From NCBI GenBank assembly GCA_002307065.1, contig DBTN01000035.1:59425-101425 (forward strand): 42,001 bases of DNA, written 5' to 3'. The position numbers and the translations under genes are program-made. The notes below the pieces were generated by a model that was given only the letters and a program-made list of their open reading frames with translations, searched no databases and had not been told where the DNA came from. Source of the stretch: Akkermansiaceae bacterium UBA1315 (GTDB lineage: Bacteria > Verrucomicrobiota > Verrucomicrobiia > Verrucomicrobiales > Akkermansiaceae). Positions 25,874 through 34,086 of this stretch are shown piece by piece; positions within the stretch are counted from its first letter, which is position 1, and each line of letters starts with the position of its first letter.

Positions 25874-26418
25874 GCATTCAGCGTAACCTCACCCGGACGT
25901 TCGCCAAGCCCAATTCGGCAAGGAGAAGCGATCTCCGAATCGGCGTCTTCATTCCTCAGGGCGGGGCGTCCCGTTTTCGGCGCTCCTTGAAACGGACGGG
26001 ATCTGCACTATTTTTGAAAATCTTTCCGTCTTTCGCTCAATCATTTCCGAAGATGAAAGCTACTCTTTCTCGAATATCTAACAGATCCGTAGTATTTTTT
26101 TGAAATTTTTCGAAATCGGGCTGCCGCGATTTCAGTCAAAATTTTTTCCTAGCCCCTATACCTGCCCGGTCATTCTTTCCGCAGCTCCCCAAACCTCGCA
26201 AGTAAAAGCAATTTACCAAGTAAATACAGAGTTGGAATGTCCACATCTTGTATTGTGAATAATTTGTTAATACCAGATAAGCCAAAGCGGAAGAAAATGG
26301 TTTTGACCCAGCGAGGTATTTTCTGGCAGACTTCACTCCGCGGTGCACCGGGGAAGCTTCCAAATCCCCACTCAATCTCAAACGCCGTTTATTTCATTTT
26401 TCCCCAAAATTTGCTGCC
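25874..26418. other. 545-bp divergent intergenic region, rpmF cluster / nrdB
   Basis: No credible gene seen on either strand. AT-rich from about 26060. It should hold the promoters of the DUF177 cluster and nrdBA. A palindrome TTTAC-CAA-GTAAA lies near 26213-26225 and a NrdR-like site at 26242. Confidence 0.6.
26242..26257. promoter_or_regulatory. Possible NrdR-like box
   Basis: CACATCTTGTATTGTG is a 16-bp imperfect palindrome with CACA/TGTG ends, the length of NrdR repressor sites, placed 160 bp before nrdB. Only one copy is seen, whereas NrdR boxes usually come in pairs, so the call is tentative. Confidence 0.25.
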
Positions 26419-27507
26419 ATGTCTACCACTACCACCGTCGCTATCGGAAACCGCACTTTCACGCTGGATCGCGAGAAAGCCGAACAAGCTTTTGCCGCCA
26501 AGCGCGTGATCAACGGCAAGGAAACGATGTTCTTCAACATTCTCCCGCTGAAATACCAGTGGGCGTATGACCTCTACAAAACGATGAAGAACAATCACTG
26601 GGAGCCGGAGGACATCACGATGCAAAAGGATGTCGAGCAATGGCGCTCGGATGAAATCAACGACGTCGAGCGCTGGATCATCAAAATGGGCATCGGTTAT
26701 TTTTCCGCCGCCGAAGGCATTGTCGGCGACAACGTGCTCCACGTTGTCCGCGAAGTCGTCACCGCTCCTGAGCTGAAACTCGTGCTCGGCCGCCACGCTC
26801 ACGAGGAGAACATCCACGCTGACAGCTTGGTTTACATGATTTCCTCGCTCGGCATCAACCCGCACGAGTGTGAAGCGATGTTCGATGATATCCCGTCGAT
26901 CACCGCGAAAAACAATTTTGTCGTCTCTAACAGCCGCGCTCTCCGCCGCGACATCGACCTCACGATCACCGAAAACAAACAGGCGCTCGCCAAGAACATC
27001 TTCCTCTTCGGCCAAGTCATGGAAGGCACCCAGTTCTACGGCCTCTTCGGCATGATTCTCAGCCTTTACCGCCAGAACAAATTCCCCGGCATCGGCCAAA
27101 TGTTCCGCTACACCCTGCGCGACGAATCGAACCACATCGAAGTTTTCCGCAACCTTCTCATGGATCTGGTCGACGAAAATGCCGACGTCTGGACCGAAGA
27201 CTTCCGCGAAGACCTCCGCCAAACCATGGCCGAAGGCATCCGCCTCGAAAAACAATTCATCCGCGATTGCCTACCGGTTTCCTCCCTCGGCCTCAACTCC
27301 GCCGACTTCGAAACCTACATCGACTACATCGCCGACCGCCGCCTCATTTCCTGCGGCCTCGCTCCACTCAATGCCAGCGTTTCCAACCCATTCCCATGGC
27401 TCGCCGAAATGATGGATATCAAGAAGGAGACGAATTTCTTCGAAGGCCGCGTCACGGAATATCAGAAGGCTTCGGCGCTTAGTTCTGTGGACGACGACGA
27501 GCTGTGA
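26419..27507 (+). CDS. nrdB: Class Ic-like ribonucleotide reductase small subunit (R2)
   Basis: Radical-generating subunit, 362 residues, close in layout to the chlamydial Mn/Fe R2 (C-terminal NPFPWLAEMMDI and NFFEGRVTEYQ). Metal ligands seen: Glu73 (KDVEQW; Glu where class Ia has Asp), Glu130 and His133 (EENIH), Glu202 (VMEGTQ), Glu236 and His239 (RDESNH). The radical-tyrosine position, four residues after His133, is Leu137. This predicts a tyrosine-free heterometal cofactor as in class Ic. The acidic C-terminal tail (SSVDDDEL) docks on NrdA. The nrdA gene follows but is separated by a repeat-flanked cassette. Confidence 0.95.
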   Translation: MSTTTTVAIGNRTFTLDREKAEQAFAAKRVINGKETMFFNILPLKYQWAYDLYKTMKNNHWEPEDITMQKDVEQWRSDEINDVERWIIKMGIGYFSAAEGIVGDNVLHVVREVVTAPELKLVLGRHAHEENIHADSLVYMISSLGINPHECEAMFDDIPSITAKNNFVVSNSRALRRDIDLTITENKQALAKNIFLFGQVMEGTQFYGLFGMILSLYRQNKFPGIGQMFRYTLRDESNHIEVFRNLLMDLVDENADVWTEDFREDLRQTMAEGIRLEKQFIRDCLPVSSLGLNSADFETYIDYIADRRLISCGLAPLNASVSNPFPWLAEMMDIKKETNFFEGRVTEYQKASALSSVDDDEL

Positions 27508-27525
27508 TCGGGCTGAGTGCCCTTT

Positions 27526-28011
27526 AGTTTGCTAGTTTTCAGTGTTCAGTTTTCAGAAAGAATCCCCATATGGCGACAACTACCTTTGAAGATCTCGAAG
27601 TTTGGAAACGTGGGTGCCAACTCGCGGTTGACGTCTGTGTGGCGACACATGATTCCCGGAATTACGGACTGAAAGACCAAATGCAGCGCTCCGCGATCTC
27701 GATTCCCTCGAACATTGCCGAGGGAGCCGAGCGCGATAGTGACGGAGATTTCATCCGTTTCCTTCGAATTAGCAAAGGCTCCTGCGGCGAACTCAGAACT
27801 CAACTTTATATCAACGAGCGTGTCCAAAAAGCGCTCGGCCAGGATCCCATCAACGGCTCTCGCGAGATGATCAAAGAGACCCGCGAAATTTCAGCCATGC
27901 TTCAAGGCCTCATCCGCAGCATCGATTCCCGTCGCCCCAAAAATCTTTAACTCTGTCTCATCCTTCCAGTTCTTTCTTCCCTGAAAACTGAAAACTGAAA
28001 ACTAGCAAACT
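27526..28011. mobile_element. Inverted-repeat-flanked cassette in nrdB-nrdA gap
   Basis: 31-bp terminal inverted repeats at 27526-27556 and 27981-28011 match at 30 of 31 positions. Each arm is built of the heptamer TTTTCAG and ends in AGTTTGCTAG. They enclose one gene for a four-helix-bundle protein. No transposase and no clear target duplication are seen. The structure suggests a mobilised or palindrome-borne unit dropped into the nrdBA operon. Confidence 0.7.
27570..27950 (+). CDS. Four-helix-bundle protein (23S rRNA intervening-sequence/S23 family)
   Basis: 126-residue protein of the bIVP/S23 family first noticed in intervening sequences of 23S rRNA genes. Signature pieces: FEDLEVWKRGCQLAVDV at the start, YGLKDQMQRSAISIPSNIAEG in the middle, and FLRISKGSCGELRTQLYI. 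The fold is an all-alpha, probably pentameric bundle related to Avd of diversity-generating retroelements; a nucleic-acid role is suspected. Here it is not in rRNA but between nrdB and nrdA, enclosed by 31-bp inverted repeats. No diversity-generating reverse transcriptase is nearby. The ORF is intact. Confidence 0.92.
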   Translation: MATTTFEDLEVWKRGCQLAVDVCVATHDSRNYGLKDQMQRSAISIPSNIAEGAERDSDGDFIRFLRISKGSCGELRTQLYINERVQKALGQDPINGSREMIKETREISAMLQGLIRSIDSRRPKNL

Positions 28012-28049
28012 TTCAGCGCCTCTGCTCCCAACCTTTCCCTTTTAATCAA

Positions 28050-31000
28050 ATGTATCGCTCCCTAAATCTAAACGAAGACCTTGCCCTGAAGCAAGTCGTC
28101 ACCGACCGCTTTGCGCTCACCGATCGCGGCTTCGCTTGGCGCGACGTTCTTTCTTCCGAAAAACGCCAGCCGATCGCCGAAATCATCGTCACCCGTGGCT
28201 CGACGGATTCGCAGTTTTCGCTGGAAGATGTGGCAGATGCGATCGGCGATTCGTTGGCGGATTTGCTCATCTCCCGCAGCGAGGATGAAAAATCGATCTT
28301 CTCCGAGGTGAACCGCAAGTTCGTTTCGGATGTCGCCCATTCGGTCGCGAGTTTTCTCACGAAGTCGCTCGACGAAGGTGGCCGCCTCCGCCTTTCCGAA
28401 GCCGATCTTTACCTGCTCATCGAAAAAGCCCTCGTCGAAAACGAAGCTCACGATGTCGCCAAGTCACTTGCCTTCCGTCGCTCGATGCAGAAAACCGGTT
28501 CCGTCGATGTCCACGTCGGCGCGCATTCGTTACCGGTTCGCCTGATCCGTCGCAATGGCAACGTCGTCCCTTGGTCCGAGACGAAAATCGAAATCGCCGT
28601 CCGCAAAGCGTTCCTCACCATCAAGGAAAATCCCGAGCCTGCCATCGATATCGCCAAAGGCGTGACCGACCGCATCCGCCGTGGCGATTCCTCGTTCATC
28701 CACATCGAGGACGTGCAGGACATGGTTCAGGAAGAACTCATGCGCCAAGGCCACTTCAAAGCCGCGACGCATTACGTTCGTTACCGCGACGAGCGCGCCC
28801 GCGTCCGCCGCGAGGAAGAGGAAAAGTCCGAAGACGCGAACCAGGAGTTCATGATCACCGTCACCACCGACGACGGCGAGTCCTCGTTCTGGGACGGCAG
28901 CGAGCTCCGCAAACGCATCGCCTACGCCTCGATCGGTCTCGATCTGATCCTCAGCGAAGCGGATATCGAACGCGAACTCCGCCGCTCCGTCGGCAGCGAA
29001 ATTTCCGCGAACGACCTGAAAAAAACGATCATCCTCAACGCGAAGGCGCTCATCGAAAAAGACGCCGATTTCGCGAAATTCGCCGGTCGCATCCTGCTCT
29101 CCTACATTTACGAAGAAGTGCTCGACTGGAGCATTGCCAAGGACGGCATCGAAAAACTCCGCGGCGCTCACCAAGCCGCATTCAAGAGCTACCTGAAACA
29201 CGGCGTCGCCATCAAACGCCTCCATCCCGAGCTGCTCGAAAAATACAATCTCGATAAACTCGCCGAAGCTTTCGACCCATCCGCCGACCTCGATTTCGAT
29301 TACCTCGGCATTCAGACGATGTATGACCGGTATTTGATCGTCGATAAAACCGGTAACAAACACCGCCGCATCGAGACGCCGCAATTCTTCTGGATGCGCG
29401 TCGCCATGGGCCTTTTCAAGAAAGAGGAAAAAGACGCCGAAGGTTGGGCGATCCGCCTCTACAATCTCTACAAGGGTCGCCGCTTCTGCTCGTCCACGCC
29501 GACGCTTTTCAACTCCGGCACGCTCCACAGCCAGCTTTCCTCCTGCTATCTTTACAAGGTCGATGACTCGATCGAATCGATCATGTATCGCGGCATCGCC
29601 GAAAACGCCTTCCTTTCGAAATGGGCCGGCGGACTCGGTGGATCCTGGACCGCCGTGCGCGGAACCGGTGGCTACATCCAAGGCACGAATGGCGAGTCAC
29701 AAGGCATCATCCCATTCCTCAAGCTCCACAACGACCAACTCGTCGCCGTCAACCAAGGCGGAAAACGCCGTGGCTCCGGTTGCGCGTATTTGGAAACTTG
29801 GCACAACGACATCGAGGACTTCCTCGAACTCCGGAAAAATACCGGTGACGAGCGTCGCCGTTGCCATGACATGAACACCGCGAACTGGGTGCCGGACCTT
29901 TTCATGAAGCGCATGGAAGAACGCGGCGTCTGGACGCTTTTCCGCTCAAATGAAGTGCCGGATCTCCACGATCTCTACGGCAGCGCTTTCGAAACCCGCT
30001 ATGAGCAATACGAAAAACTCGCCGCCGAAGGCAAAATCTGGTCCCGCCAGATGCCAGCGCTCGAGCTTTGGAAATCGATGCTCAAGACGATTTTCGAAAC
30101 CGGTCACCCATGGATCACCTTCAAGGACCCGTGCAACGTCCGCTCCCCGCAGGACCATTGCGGCGTCATCCACTCGTCGAACCTTTGCACGGAAATCACC
30201 CTCAACACATCCGATGAGGAAACCGCCGTCTGCAACCTCGGCTCGGTCGTTCTCGATACGCACATCACCCGTGACGGCGCGCTCGATCACGAGATGCTCA
30301 AGGAAACGATCACCGTGGCCATCCGCGCGCTCGACAACGTCATCGACATCAACTTCTACCCGACCGTTGCCGCGAAGACCGCGAACTCCCGCCACCGCCC
30401 GATCGGCCTCGGCGTGATGGGCGTTCAGAACGCGCTCTACAAACGCAATCTCGCCTTCGCCTCCGATGCCGCTGTCGAATTCAACGACGAGTTCATGGAA
30501 GCGATCGCGTATTATGCCTACAGCGCCTCCAGCGATCTCGCCGCCGAAGTCGGCACCTACTCGACCTACAAGGGCTCGAAGTGGGACCGCGGACTCCTGC
30601 CACAAGACACGGTCGACCTCCTCGAGGCCGAGCGCAGTCGCAAGATCGATGTGCCGCGCGGCGGAAAAATGGACTGGTCCGTCGTCCGTGAAAAGATCGC
30701 CAAGCACGGCATGCGGAACTCGAACGTCCTCGCCATCGCACCGACCGCCACCATTTCGAACATCATGGGCACCACCCCATGCATCGAGCCGAACTACAAG
30801 AACCTCTACGTGAAATCCAACTTGAGCGGCGACTTCATCGTCCTCAATGCCGAGCTCGTGAAGGACCTGAAAAAAGCCGGTCTCTGGAATCAGGAAATGC
30901 TCGATCAGCTCAAGTACTTCGACGGTGAACTCGATGCCATCGACGACATCCCGGAAGCGCTCAAGCAAAAGCACAAAACCGTCTTCGGCATCGGCCACGA

Positions 31001-31325
31001 ATACATCATCGACGCCGCCGCCCGCCGCCAGAAGTGGATCGACCAATCCCAATCGGTCAATCTCTTCCTCGCCACCCCGGACATGAAGACCCTGTCGCAC
31101 ATGTATCGCCGCGCCTGGGACAAAGGCCTCAAAACCACCTACTACCTCCGCACCCTCCAAGCGTCGAACATCGAGAAATCCACCATCGACGTCAAAAAGG
31201 AACAACGCGGCGTCATGGCCACCCAAACCGCCGCCACCGCCGCGAAAACCTACAGCGACGCCGAAAAGAACGCCTGCAGCATCGATGCCATGCTGAACGG
31301 CGGGACCTGCGAGGCGTGTCAGTAA
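28050..31325 (+). CDS. nrdA: Ribonucleoside-diphosphate reductase large subunit with tandem ATP-cones
   Basis: Catalytic R1 subunit, 1091 residues, about 300 longer than E. coli NrdA because of extra N-terminal ATP-cone regions. A degenerate cone occupies about 1-145 and a canonical one about 155-245 (VRLIRRNGNVVPWSETKIEIAV). Active-site features: Cys in SQLSSCYLYKV, the finger loop SSNLCTEITLN with Cys and Glu, and AVCNLGS with the partner Cys. The C-terminal shuttle pair is GGTCEACQ. The tandem-cone form is shared with chlamydial class Ic enzymes, matching the Leu-type NrdB. A strong terminator follows at 31336. A diverged copy of its last codons lies at 34257-34391. Confidence 0.97.
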   Translation: MYRSLNLNEDLALKQVVTDRFALTDRGFAWRDVLSSEKRQPIAEIIVTRGSTDSQFSLEDVADAIGDSLADLLISRSEDEKSIFSEVNRKFVSDVAHSVASFLTKSLDEGGRLRLSEADLYLLIEKALVENEAHDVAKSLAFRRSMQKTGSVDVHVGAHSLPVRLIRRNGNVVPWSETKIEIAVRKAFLTIKENPEPAIDIAKGVTDRIRRGDSSFIHIEDVQDMVQEELMRQGHFKAATHYVRYRDERARVRREEEEKSEDANQEFMITVTTDDGESSFWDGSELRKRIAYASIGLDLILSEADIERELRRSVGSEISANDLKKTIILNAKALIEKDADFAKFAGRILLSYIYEEVLDWSIAKDGIEKLRGAHQAAFKSYLKHGVAIKRLHPELLEKYNLDKLAEAFDPSADLDFDYLGIQTMYDRYLIVDKTGNKHRRIETPQFFWMRVAMGLFKKEEKDAEGWAIRLYNLYKGRRFCSSTPTLFNSGTLHSQLSSCYLYKVDDSIESIMYRGIAENAFLSKWAGGLGGSWTAVRGTGGYIQGTNGESQGIIPFLKLHNDQLVAVNQGGKRRGSGCAYLETWHNDIEDFLELRKNTGDERRRCHDMNTANWVPDLFMKRMEERGVWTLFRSNEVPDLHDLYGSAFETRYEQYEKLAAEGKIWSRQMPALELWKSMLKTIFETGHPWITFKDPCNVRSPQDHCGVIHSSNLCTEITLNTSDEETAVCNLGSVVLDTHITRDGALDHEMLKETITVAIRALDNVIDINFYPTVAAKTANSRHRPIGLGVMGVQNALYKRNLAFASDAAVEFNDEFMEAIAYYAYSASSDLAAEVGTYSTYKGSKWDRGLLPQDTVDLLEAERSRKIDVPRGGKMDWSVVREKIAKHGMRNSNVLAIAPTATISNIMGTTPCIEPNYKNLYVKSNLSGDFIVLNAELVKDLKKAGLWNQEMLDQLKYFDGELDAIDDIPEALKQKHKTVFGIGHEYIIDAAARRQKWIDQSQSVNLFLATPDMKTLSHMYRRAWDKGLKTTYYLRTLQASNIEKSTIDVKKEQRGVMATQTAATAAKTYSDAEKNACSIDAMLNGGTCEACQ

Positions 31326-31335
31326 TCTCGTCCCG

Positions 31336-31370
31336 AAAATGGAGCGGCCAAAAGCCGCTCCATTTTTTTT
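31336..31370 (+). terminator. nrdA terminator
   Basis: 13-bp perfect stem (31336-31348 with 31354-31366), 5-nt loop CAAAA, and eight T at 31363-31370. A textbook rho-independent terminator only 10 nt after the nrdA stop. Confidence 0.92.
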
Positions 31371-31387
31371 GAAAAATTCGGTTGTGA

Positions 31388-31405
31388 TTTAACCCACAGG
31401 TTAAA
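31388..31405. promoter_or_regulatory. Palindromic operator before first TAC operon
   Basis: TTTAACC-CACA-GGTTAAA is a perfect 7-bp inverted repeat ending 8 nt before the toxin ATG 31414. Position and symmetry fit autorepression by the Xre antitoxin encoded next. Confidence 0.65.
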
Positions 31406-31413
31406 TAGTCTCC

Positions 31414-31815
31414 ATGCAAGCCTACCTCTTCCAGTCCGGTCCCCACGCCAGCATTTACCTGCTTGGAAAAGGGAATAACCGTCCTGCGGAGGAATTCCTC
31501 ACGACCGTTGCTGACGATCATCCGGAAGAATTTGCGAAGCTTCTTAGCCTTCTTGACCACTCCTGCACTCATGGACTTCCGAAAAACAAACAAAAGATCA
31601 ACACGCTCGGAGATGGATTGTTTGAATTCAAGACCATCGGAGGTTTGCGCCTCGTTTGGTTTTGGGATGCTCACCGAGTCATCCTCTGCACCCACGGTTT
31701 CGTGAAAAAGCGTCAGGATACACCACGCGGCGAAATCAAAACTGCCAGCGATTGGAAAAAGGATTACGAAGTCGCCAAGAAAACAAAAAGGCTCGAAATC
31801 ATCGACCCACCATGA
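31414..31815 (+). CDS. HigB/Gp49-like toxin of TAC module 1
   Basis: 133-residue RelE-superfamily toxin, phage-derived Gp49-like type, predicted ribosome-dependent mRNA endonuclease. The core GLFEFKTIGGLRLVWFWD, then VILCTHGFVKKRQDTPRGEI, is the usual pattern: beta strands with the key Arg and a helix of basic residues ending in FVKKxxxTP. Gene order toxin first, antitoxin second is the HigBA order. Its stop overlaps the antitoxin ATG (ATGA). The palindrome at 31388 precedes it. It begins only 89 bp after the nrdA stop. Confidence 0.88.
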   Translation: MQAYLFQSGPHASIYLLGKGNNRPAEEFLTTVADDHPEEFAKLLSLLDHSCTHGLPKNKQKINTLGDGLFEFKTIGGLRLVWFWDAHRVILCTHGFVKKRQDTPRGEIKTASDWKKDYEVAKKTKRLEIIDPP

Positions 31816-32216
31816 AAAACCGCCTTACTGCTTTAAAAGAACGTGCCGAGATGGCGCGGGCTTCCCATGCATATCGGGCAGAAAGTGTTGCGATCCGTTT
31901 CACTGAAGAACTCGTTGCTCTCATGGAGAAGAAAGCCATGACTCGATCCGCCCTTGCCGAGAAAATCCAAGTCTCTCCTGCTTACATCACCAAGATTCTT
32001 AAGGGCGATACCAATTTCACTTTGGATACCATGGTGAAAATCTCAGCGGCTCTGGACTGTGATCTTTCCACCCATCTTACGGATCGGGGTTTCGAAACCC
32101 GCTGGTTTGATGTCAGTTGCCATGAACGGATTCTCTCCGTTGCGAACCATCCTCACAAAATCTCCAGCCATACCTTTGACCATGTCGAAGAATCTTCCTT
32201 CGCCCTTAGCGCTTGA
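31812..32216 (+). CDS. Xre-family HigA-like antitoxin of TAC module 1
   Basis: 134 residues. Helix-turn-helix: MTRSALAEKIQVSPAYIT followed by KILKGDTNFTLDTMVKI. It should bind the operator at 31388 and neutralise the toxin. The long C-terminal tail after the HTH (TRWFDVSCHERILSVANHPH and on) exceeds that of plain HigA; in TAC systems such a tail is the chaperone-addiction region that needs SecB-like help to fold. The gene overlaps the chaperone gene by 35 nt, so all three are translated together. Confidence 0.88.
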   Translation: MKNRLTALKERAEMARASHAYRAESVAIRFTEELVALMEKKAMTRSALAEKIQVSPAYITKILKGDTNFTLDTMVKISAALDCDLSTHLTDRGFETRWFDVSCHERILSVANHPHKISSHTFDHVEESSFALSA

Positions 32217-32622
32217 GCGATCTCACTTGCTGCTGACCCAGATTGAGGCTGCAAAAGAGTTCGAACAGGCAGAAGAAATTACGGTCAACATCCAGACCGT
32301 CTGCGGTTCTCACCAGGATGATCCGAAACTTTGGAGGGTTGAGCTTGAGGTCGGATTCGGGAAAAATGGCAAACTGATTGAGCAACCGTACTTCGGGAAA
32401 GTCCGCGTCGAACTCTATCTCCGGGTTCATCCGAACTTCCCTGAGGAGCGAATCGCTGACCTTATCAAAGTCAACGGAGTTTCATTGGCGTACGGGATGA
32501 TCCGGGAATCAGTCGCAAATCTCACCGGGCGCGGTCCCCATGGAGTCTTTTTACTGCCATCCATCTCCTTCATCGAGCAAAAGAAGCCTTCTTCATCCTC
32601 AAAAAAACCGACCTCGAAATAG
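32182..32622 (+). CDS. SecB-like chaperone of TAC module 1
   Basis: 146 residues from ATG 32182 (MSKNLPSPLALERSH). The fold pattern is SecB-like: beta strands WRVELEVGFG and KVRVELYLRVHPNF, followed by the helix region SLAYGMIRESVANLTGRGPH and the closing LLPSISF, which corresponds to the SecB segment around its ARExI...R motif and conserved LPP/N end. In TAC modules this chaperone protects the antitoxin from proteolysis and can be titrated by unfolded exported proteins, freeing the toxin. Similar in plan, but not close in sequence, to the second SecB-like gene at 33563. Confidence 0.82.
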   Translation: MSKNLPSPLALERSHLLLTQIEAAKEFEQAEEITVNIQTVCGSHQDDPKLWRVELEVGFGKNGKLIEQPYFGKVRVELYLRVHPNFPEERIADLIKVNGVSLAYGMIRESVANLTGRGPHGVFLLPSISFIEQKKPSSSSKKPTSK

Positions 32623-32632
32623 CGGGCAGCTC

Positions 32633-32662
32633 AAGGAGTGTGGGCGTCTCGCCCACATCTCC
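32633..32662 (+). repeat. Hairpin related to the REP-like family
   Basis: AAGGAGTGTGGGCG-TCT-CGCCCACATCTCC: same AAGGAG edge and GTGG/CCAC core as the 34011 copy but with a different loop. It lies between the two TAC operons and may end the first transcript. Confidence 0.6.
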
Positions 32663-32684
32663 ATCCCCCCAAACTGCTGAGAGA

Positions 32685-32736
32685 TTTCCAAGAGTTATCC
32701 GCTCTTTTTAACGTAAACGTAAAAAACTCTTGGAAA
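32685..32736. promoter_or_regulatory. 12-bp inverted repeat at start of second TAC operon
   Basis: TTTCCAAGAGTT (32685-32696) and AACTCTTGGAAA (32725-32736) are perfect inverted arms 28 nt apart, with a direct repeat ACGTAAACGTAAA between. The right arm contains the probable TTG start at 32730. Likely an operator for the second Xre antitoxin. Confidence 0.65.
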
Positions 32737-33170
32737 TCGTCCTAAAAGAGGTCCACGTTGGGCCGTGTCGCACGGTGGTTACTCTCCAGATCGGGAATGA
32801 CGACAGTGCGAACGACTTTCTCAACGACCTGATTGCCTCGAATCCCAATGCTGCAAAGAGCCTCCAAACCAGTATGGCGACCATCTCGTCGGTGGAGGAA
32901 TATCATAACAGCACGAAATTCAAGCGAGTGGCCGAGGGAATCTACGAAATCAAGGTTCCGGGTATCCGACTTTATTGTTTCAGGGAACAATTGGACGGTC
33001 TGCCCGCTAAACTTATCGTGGCCACCAATGGTGGTGGGAAAAACACCAACCGAGAACAAAACGGAGACATCAAGCGTGCCTCGGCCATCCGCGATCGTTA
33101 CATCGAGATGAAAAGCCAGCAGTCCACGACGCTCCGATACATTAAAATCACCAATGAAGATTCAGATTGA
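32730..33170 (+). CDS. HigB-like toxin of TAC module 2
   Basis: 146-residue RelE/HigB-like toxin. The strand IYEIKVPGIRLYCFREQ and the basic helix NGGGKNTNREQNGDIKRA follow the same plan as the first toxin, but sequence identity is low, so this is not a recent duplication. The likely start is TTG at 32730, since the frame is closed by TAA at 32709 and has no ATG before Met49. It overlaps the antitoxin gene by 17 nt. Confidence 0.78.
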   Translation: MEIVLKEVHVGPCRTVVTLQIGNDDSANDFLNDLIASNPNAAKSLQTSMATISSVEEYHNSTKFKRVAEGIYEIKVPGIRLYCFREQLDGLPAKLIVATNGGGKNTNREQNGDIKRASAIRDRYIEMKSQQSTTLRYIKITNEDSD

Positions 33171-33582
33171 AAACCGGTCGCCCGATGCGGTGCAGGAGTT
33201 CTTTTCTTCGCCTTTGTCGTTTCAGCAAAAAGTGACGGTGAAGAAACTTCTCATCGCCGAGCGCATCTTGGAGCAGATGAAAGCCTTGGGGCTCAATCGC
33301 AGTCAACTGGCGGCGAAGATGGGAATCAGTTCGGGCCGGATTACCACAATGATGGATGGGACGAATAACTTCACCATGGAAACCTTGATGCGAGCTGCAG
33401 AGGCTGTCGATGCGGAGCTCGAAATGACCATTGTTCCGAAAGATCATAAAGTCCGCTGGGTGACCTATCGCGAGGAAGATACCCACGCCTCATTCGTCCC
33501 CGCTTACCTGCCTGTGGAAACGGGCAACACACGATTCAACTTAGCCGAGCCTGGAAAAGACGATGACGCCCGTGCCGCATAA
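33154..33582 (+). CDS. Xre-family antitoxin of TAC module 2
   Basis: 142 residues. HTH: LNRSQLAAKMGISSGRI, then TMMDGTNNFTMETLMRA. The C-terminal tail after about residue 95 (HKVRWVTYREEDTHASF and on) again is long and polar, ending in many acidic residues, as expected of a chaperone-addicted antitoxin. It overlaps toxin (17 nt) and chaperone (20 nt) genes, so the three form one translational unit. Confidence 0.85.
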   Translation: MKIQIENRSPDAVQEFFSSPLSFQQKVTVKKLLIAERILEQMKALGLNRSQLAAKMGISSGRITTMMDGTNNFTMETLMRAAEAVDAELEMTIVPKDHKVRWVTYREEDTHASFVPAYLPVETGNTRFNLAEPGKDDDARAA

Positions 33583-33997
33583 CACTTCCCCACTGGCGAT
33601 TCTGAATCACCGGTTTCTGCTGTTCGAATGCCGGTCAACTCACGAAAGGCAAACCGGCGGGGCTCTGAAATTAAAAACATCTCACGAGATTTCCGTTGCT
33701 CCTGAGGATCCTCTTCATTGGAAAGTCGTTCTGACCGTGGAATTCTGTCCCGAAAATCCGGAACTTCCCTCCACATACGAAGGCCGGATTTCAGTAGAAG
33801 GGGAGTTCCAGATCCACGAAACCATCGAAGAACAAAATCGTGAAGCGCTCGTTCGCGTCACTGCCAATTCGATTTTATACGGAGCCTGCCGGGAAATGAT
33901 CGCGAGTTTCACCGCCCGGTCCATCCACGGCATTCTATCGCTCCCCTCGATTTCCTTCCGGAAAACCAAAGAGGTCGTAAAAAGTCTCCCCGCTTGA
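33563..33997 (+). CDS. SecB-like chaperone of TAC module 2
   Basis: 144 residues. Strands WKVVLTVEFCPEN and TYEGRISVEGEFQIHE are followed by the helix ANSILYGACREMIASFTARS and LSLPSISF, the same final motif as the first chaperone and as SecB family members. It probably stabilises the antitoxin of its own operon. Cross-talk between the two chaperones cannot be judged from sequence. Confidence 0.82.
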   Translation: MTPVPHNTSPLAILNHRFLLFECRSTHERQTGGALKLKTSHEISVAPEDPLHWKVVLTVEFCPENPELPSTYEGRISVEGEFQIHETIEEQNREALVRVTANSILYGACREMIASFTARSIHGILSLPSISFRKTKEVVKSLPA

Positions 33998-34010
33998 TAA
34001 TGCCTCGACT

Positions 34011-34041
34011 TAAGGAGCGTGGATCTTCGGTCCACGCTCTT
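34011..34041 (+). repeat. REP-like UUCG hairpin, copy 3
   Basis: TAAGGAGCGTGGATC followed by TTCGGTCCACGCTCTT. The stem is extended here to AGCGTGGA/TCCACGCT by paired changes relative to the 1-27 copy, which supports selection for the hairpin. It may terminate the second TAC operon. Confidence 0.75.
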
Positions 34042-34086
34042 CGTTCCAACATCTCAAGCGCCTTCCCCCCAAAAGCGACCGCCCCC

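Noticed and set aside
28530..31226. Very long minus-strand frames opposite nrdA
   Set aside because: Antisense frames of a GC-rich, biased gene; Asp/Val/Gly-rich shadow composition and full overlap with nrdA.
32059..32181. Upstream extension of the first SecB-like gene
   Set aside because: The extra 41 codons lie within the antitoxin gene in another frame; ATG 32182 gives the usual chaperone length.
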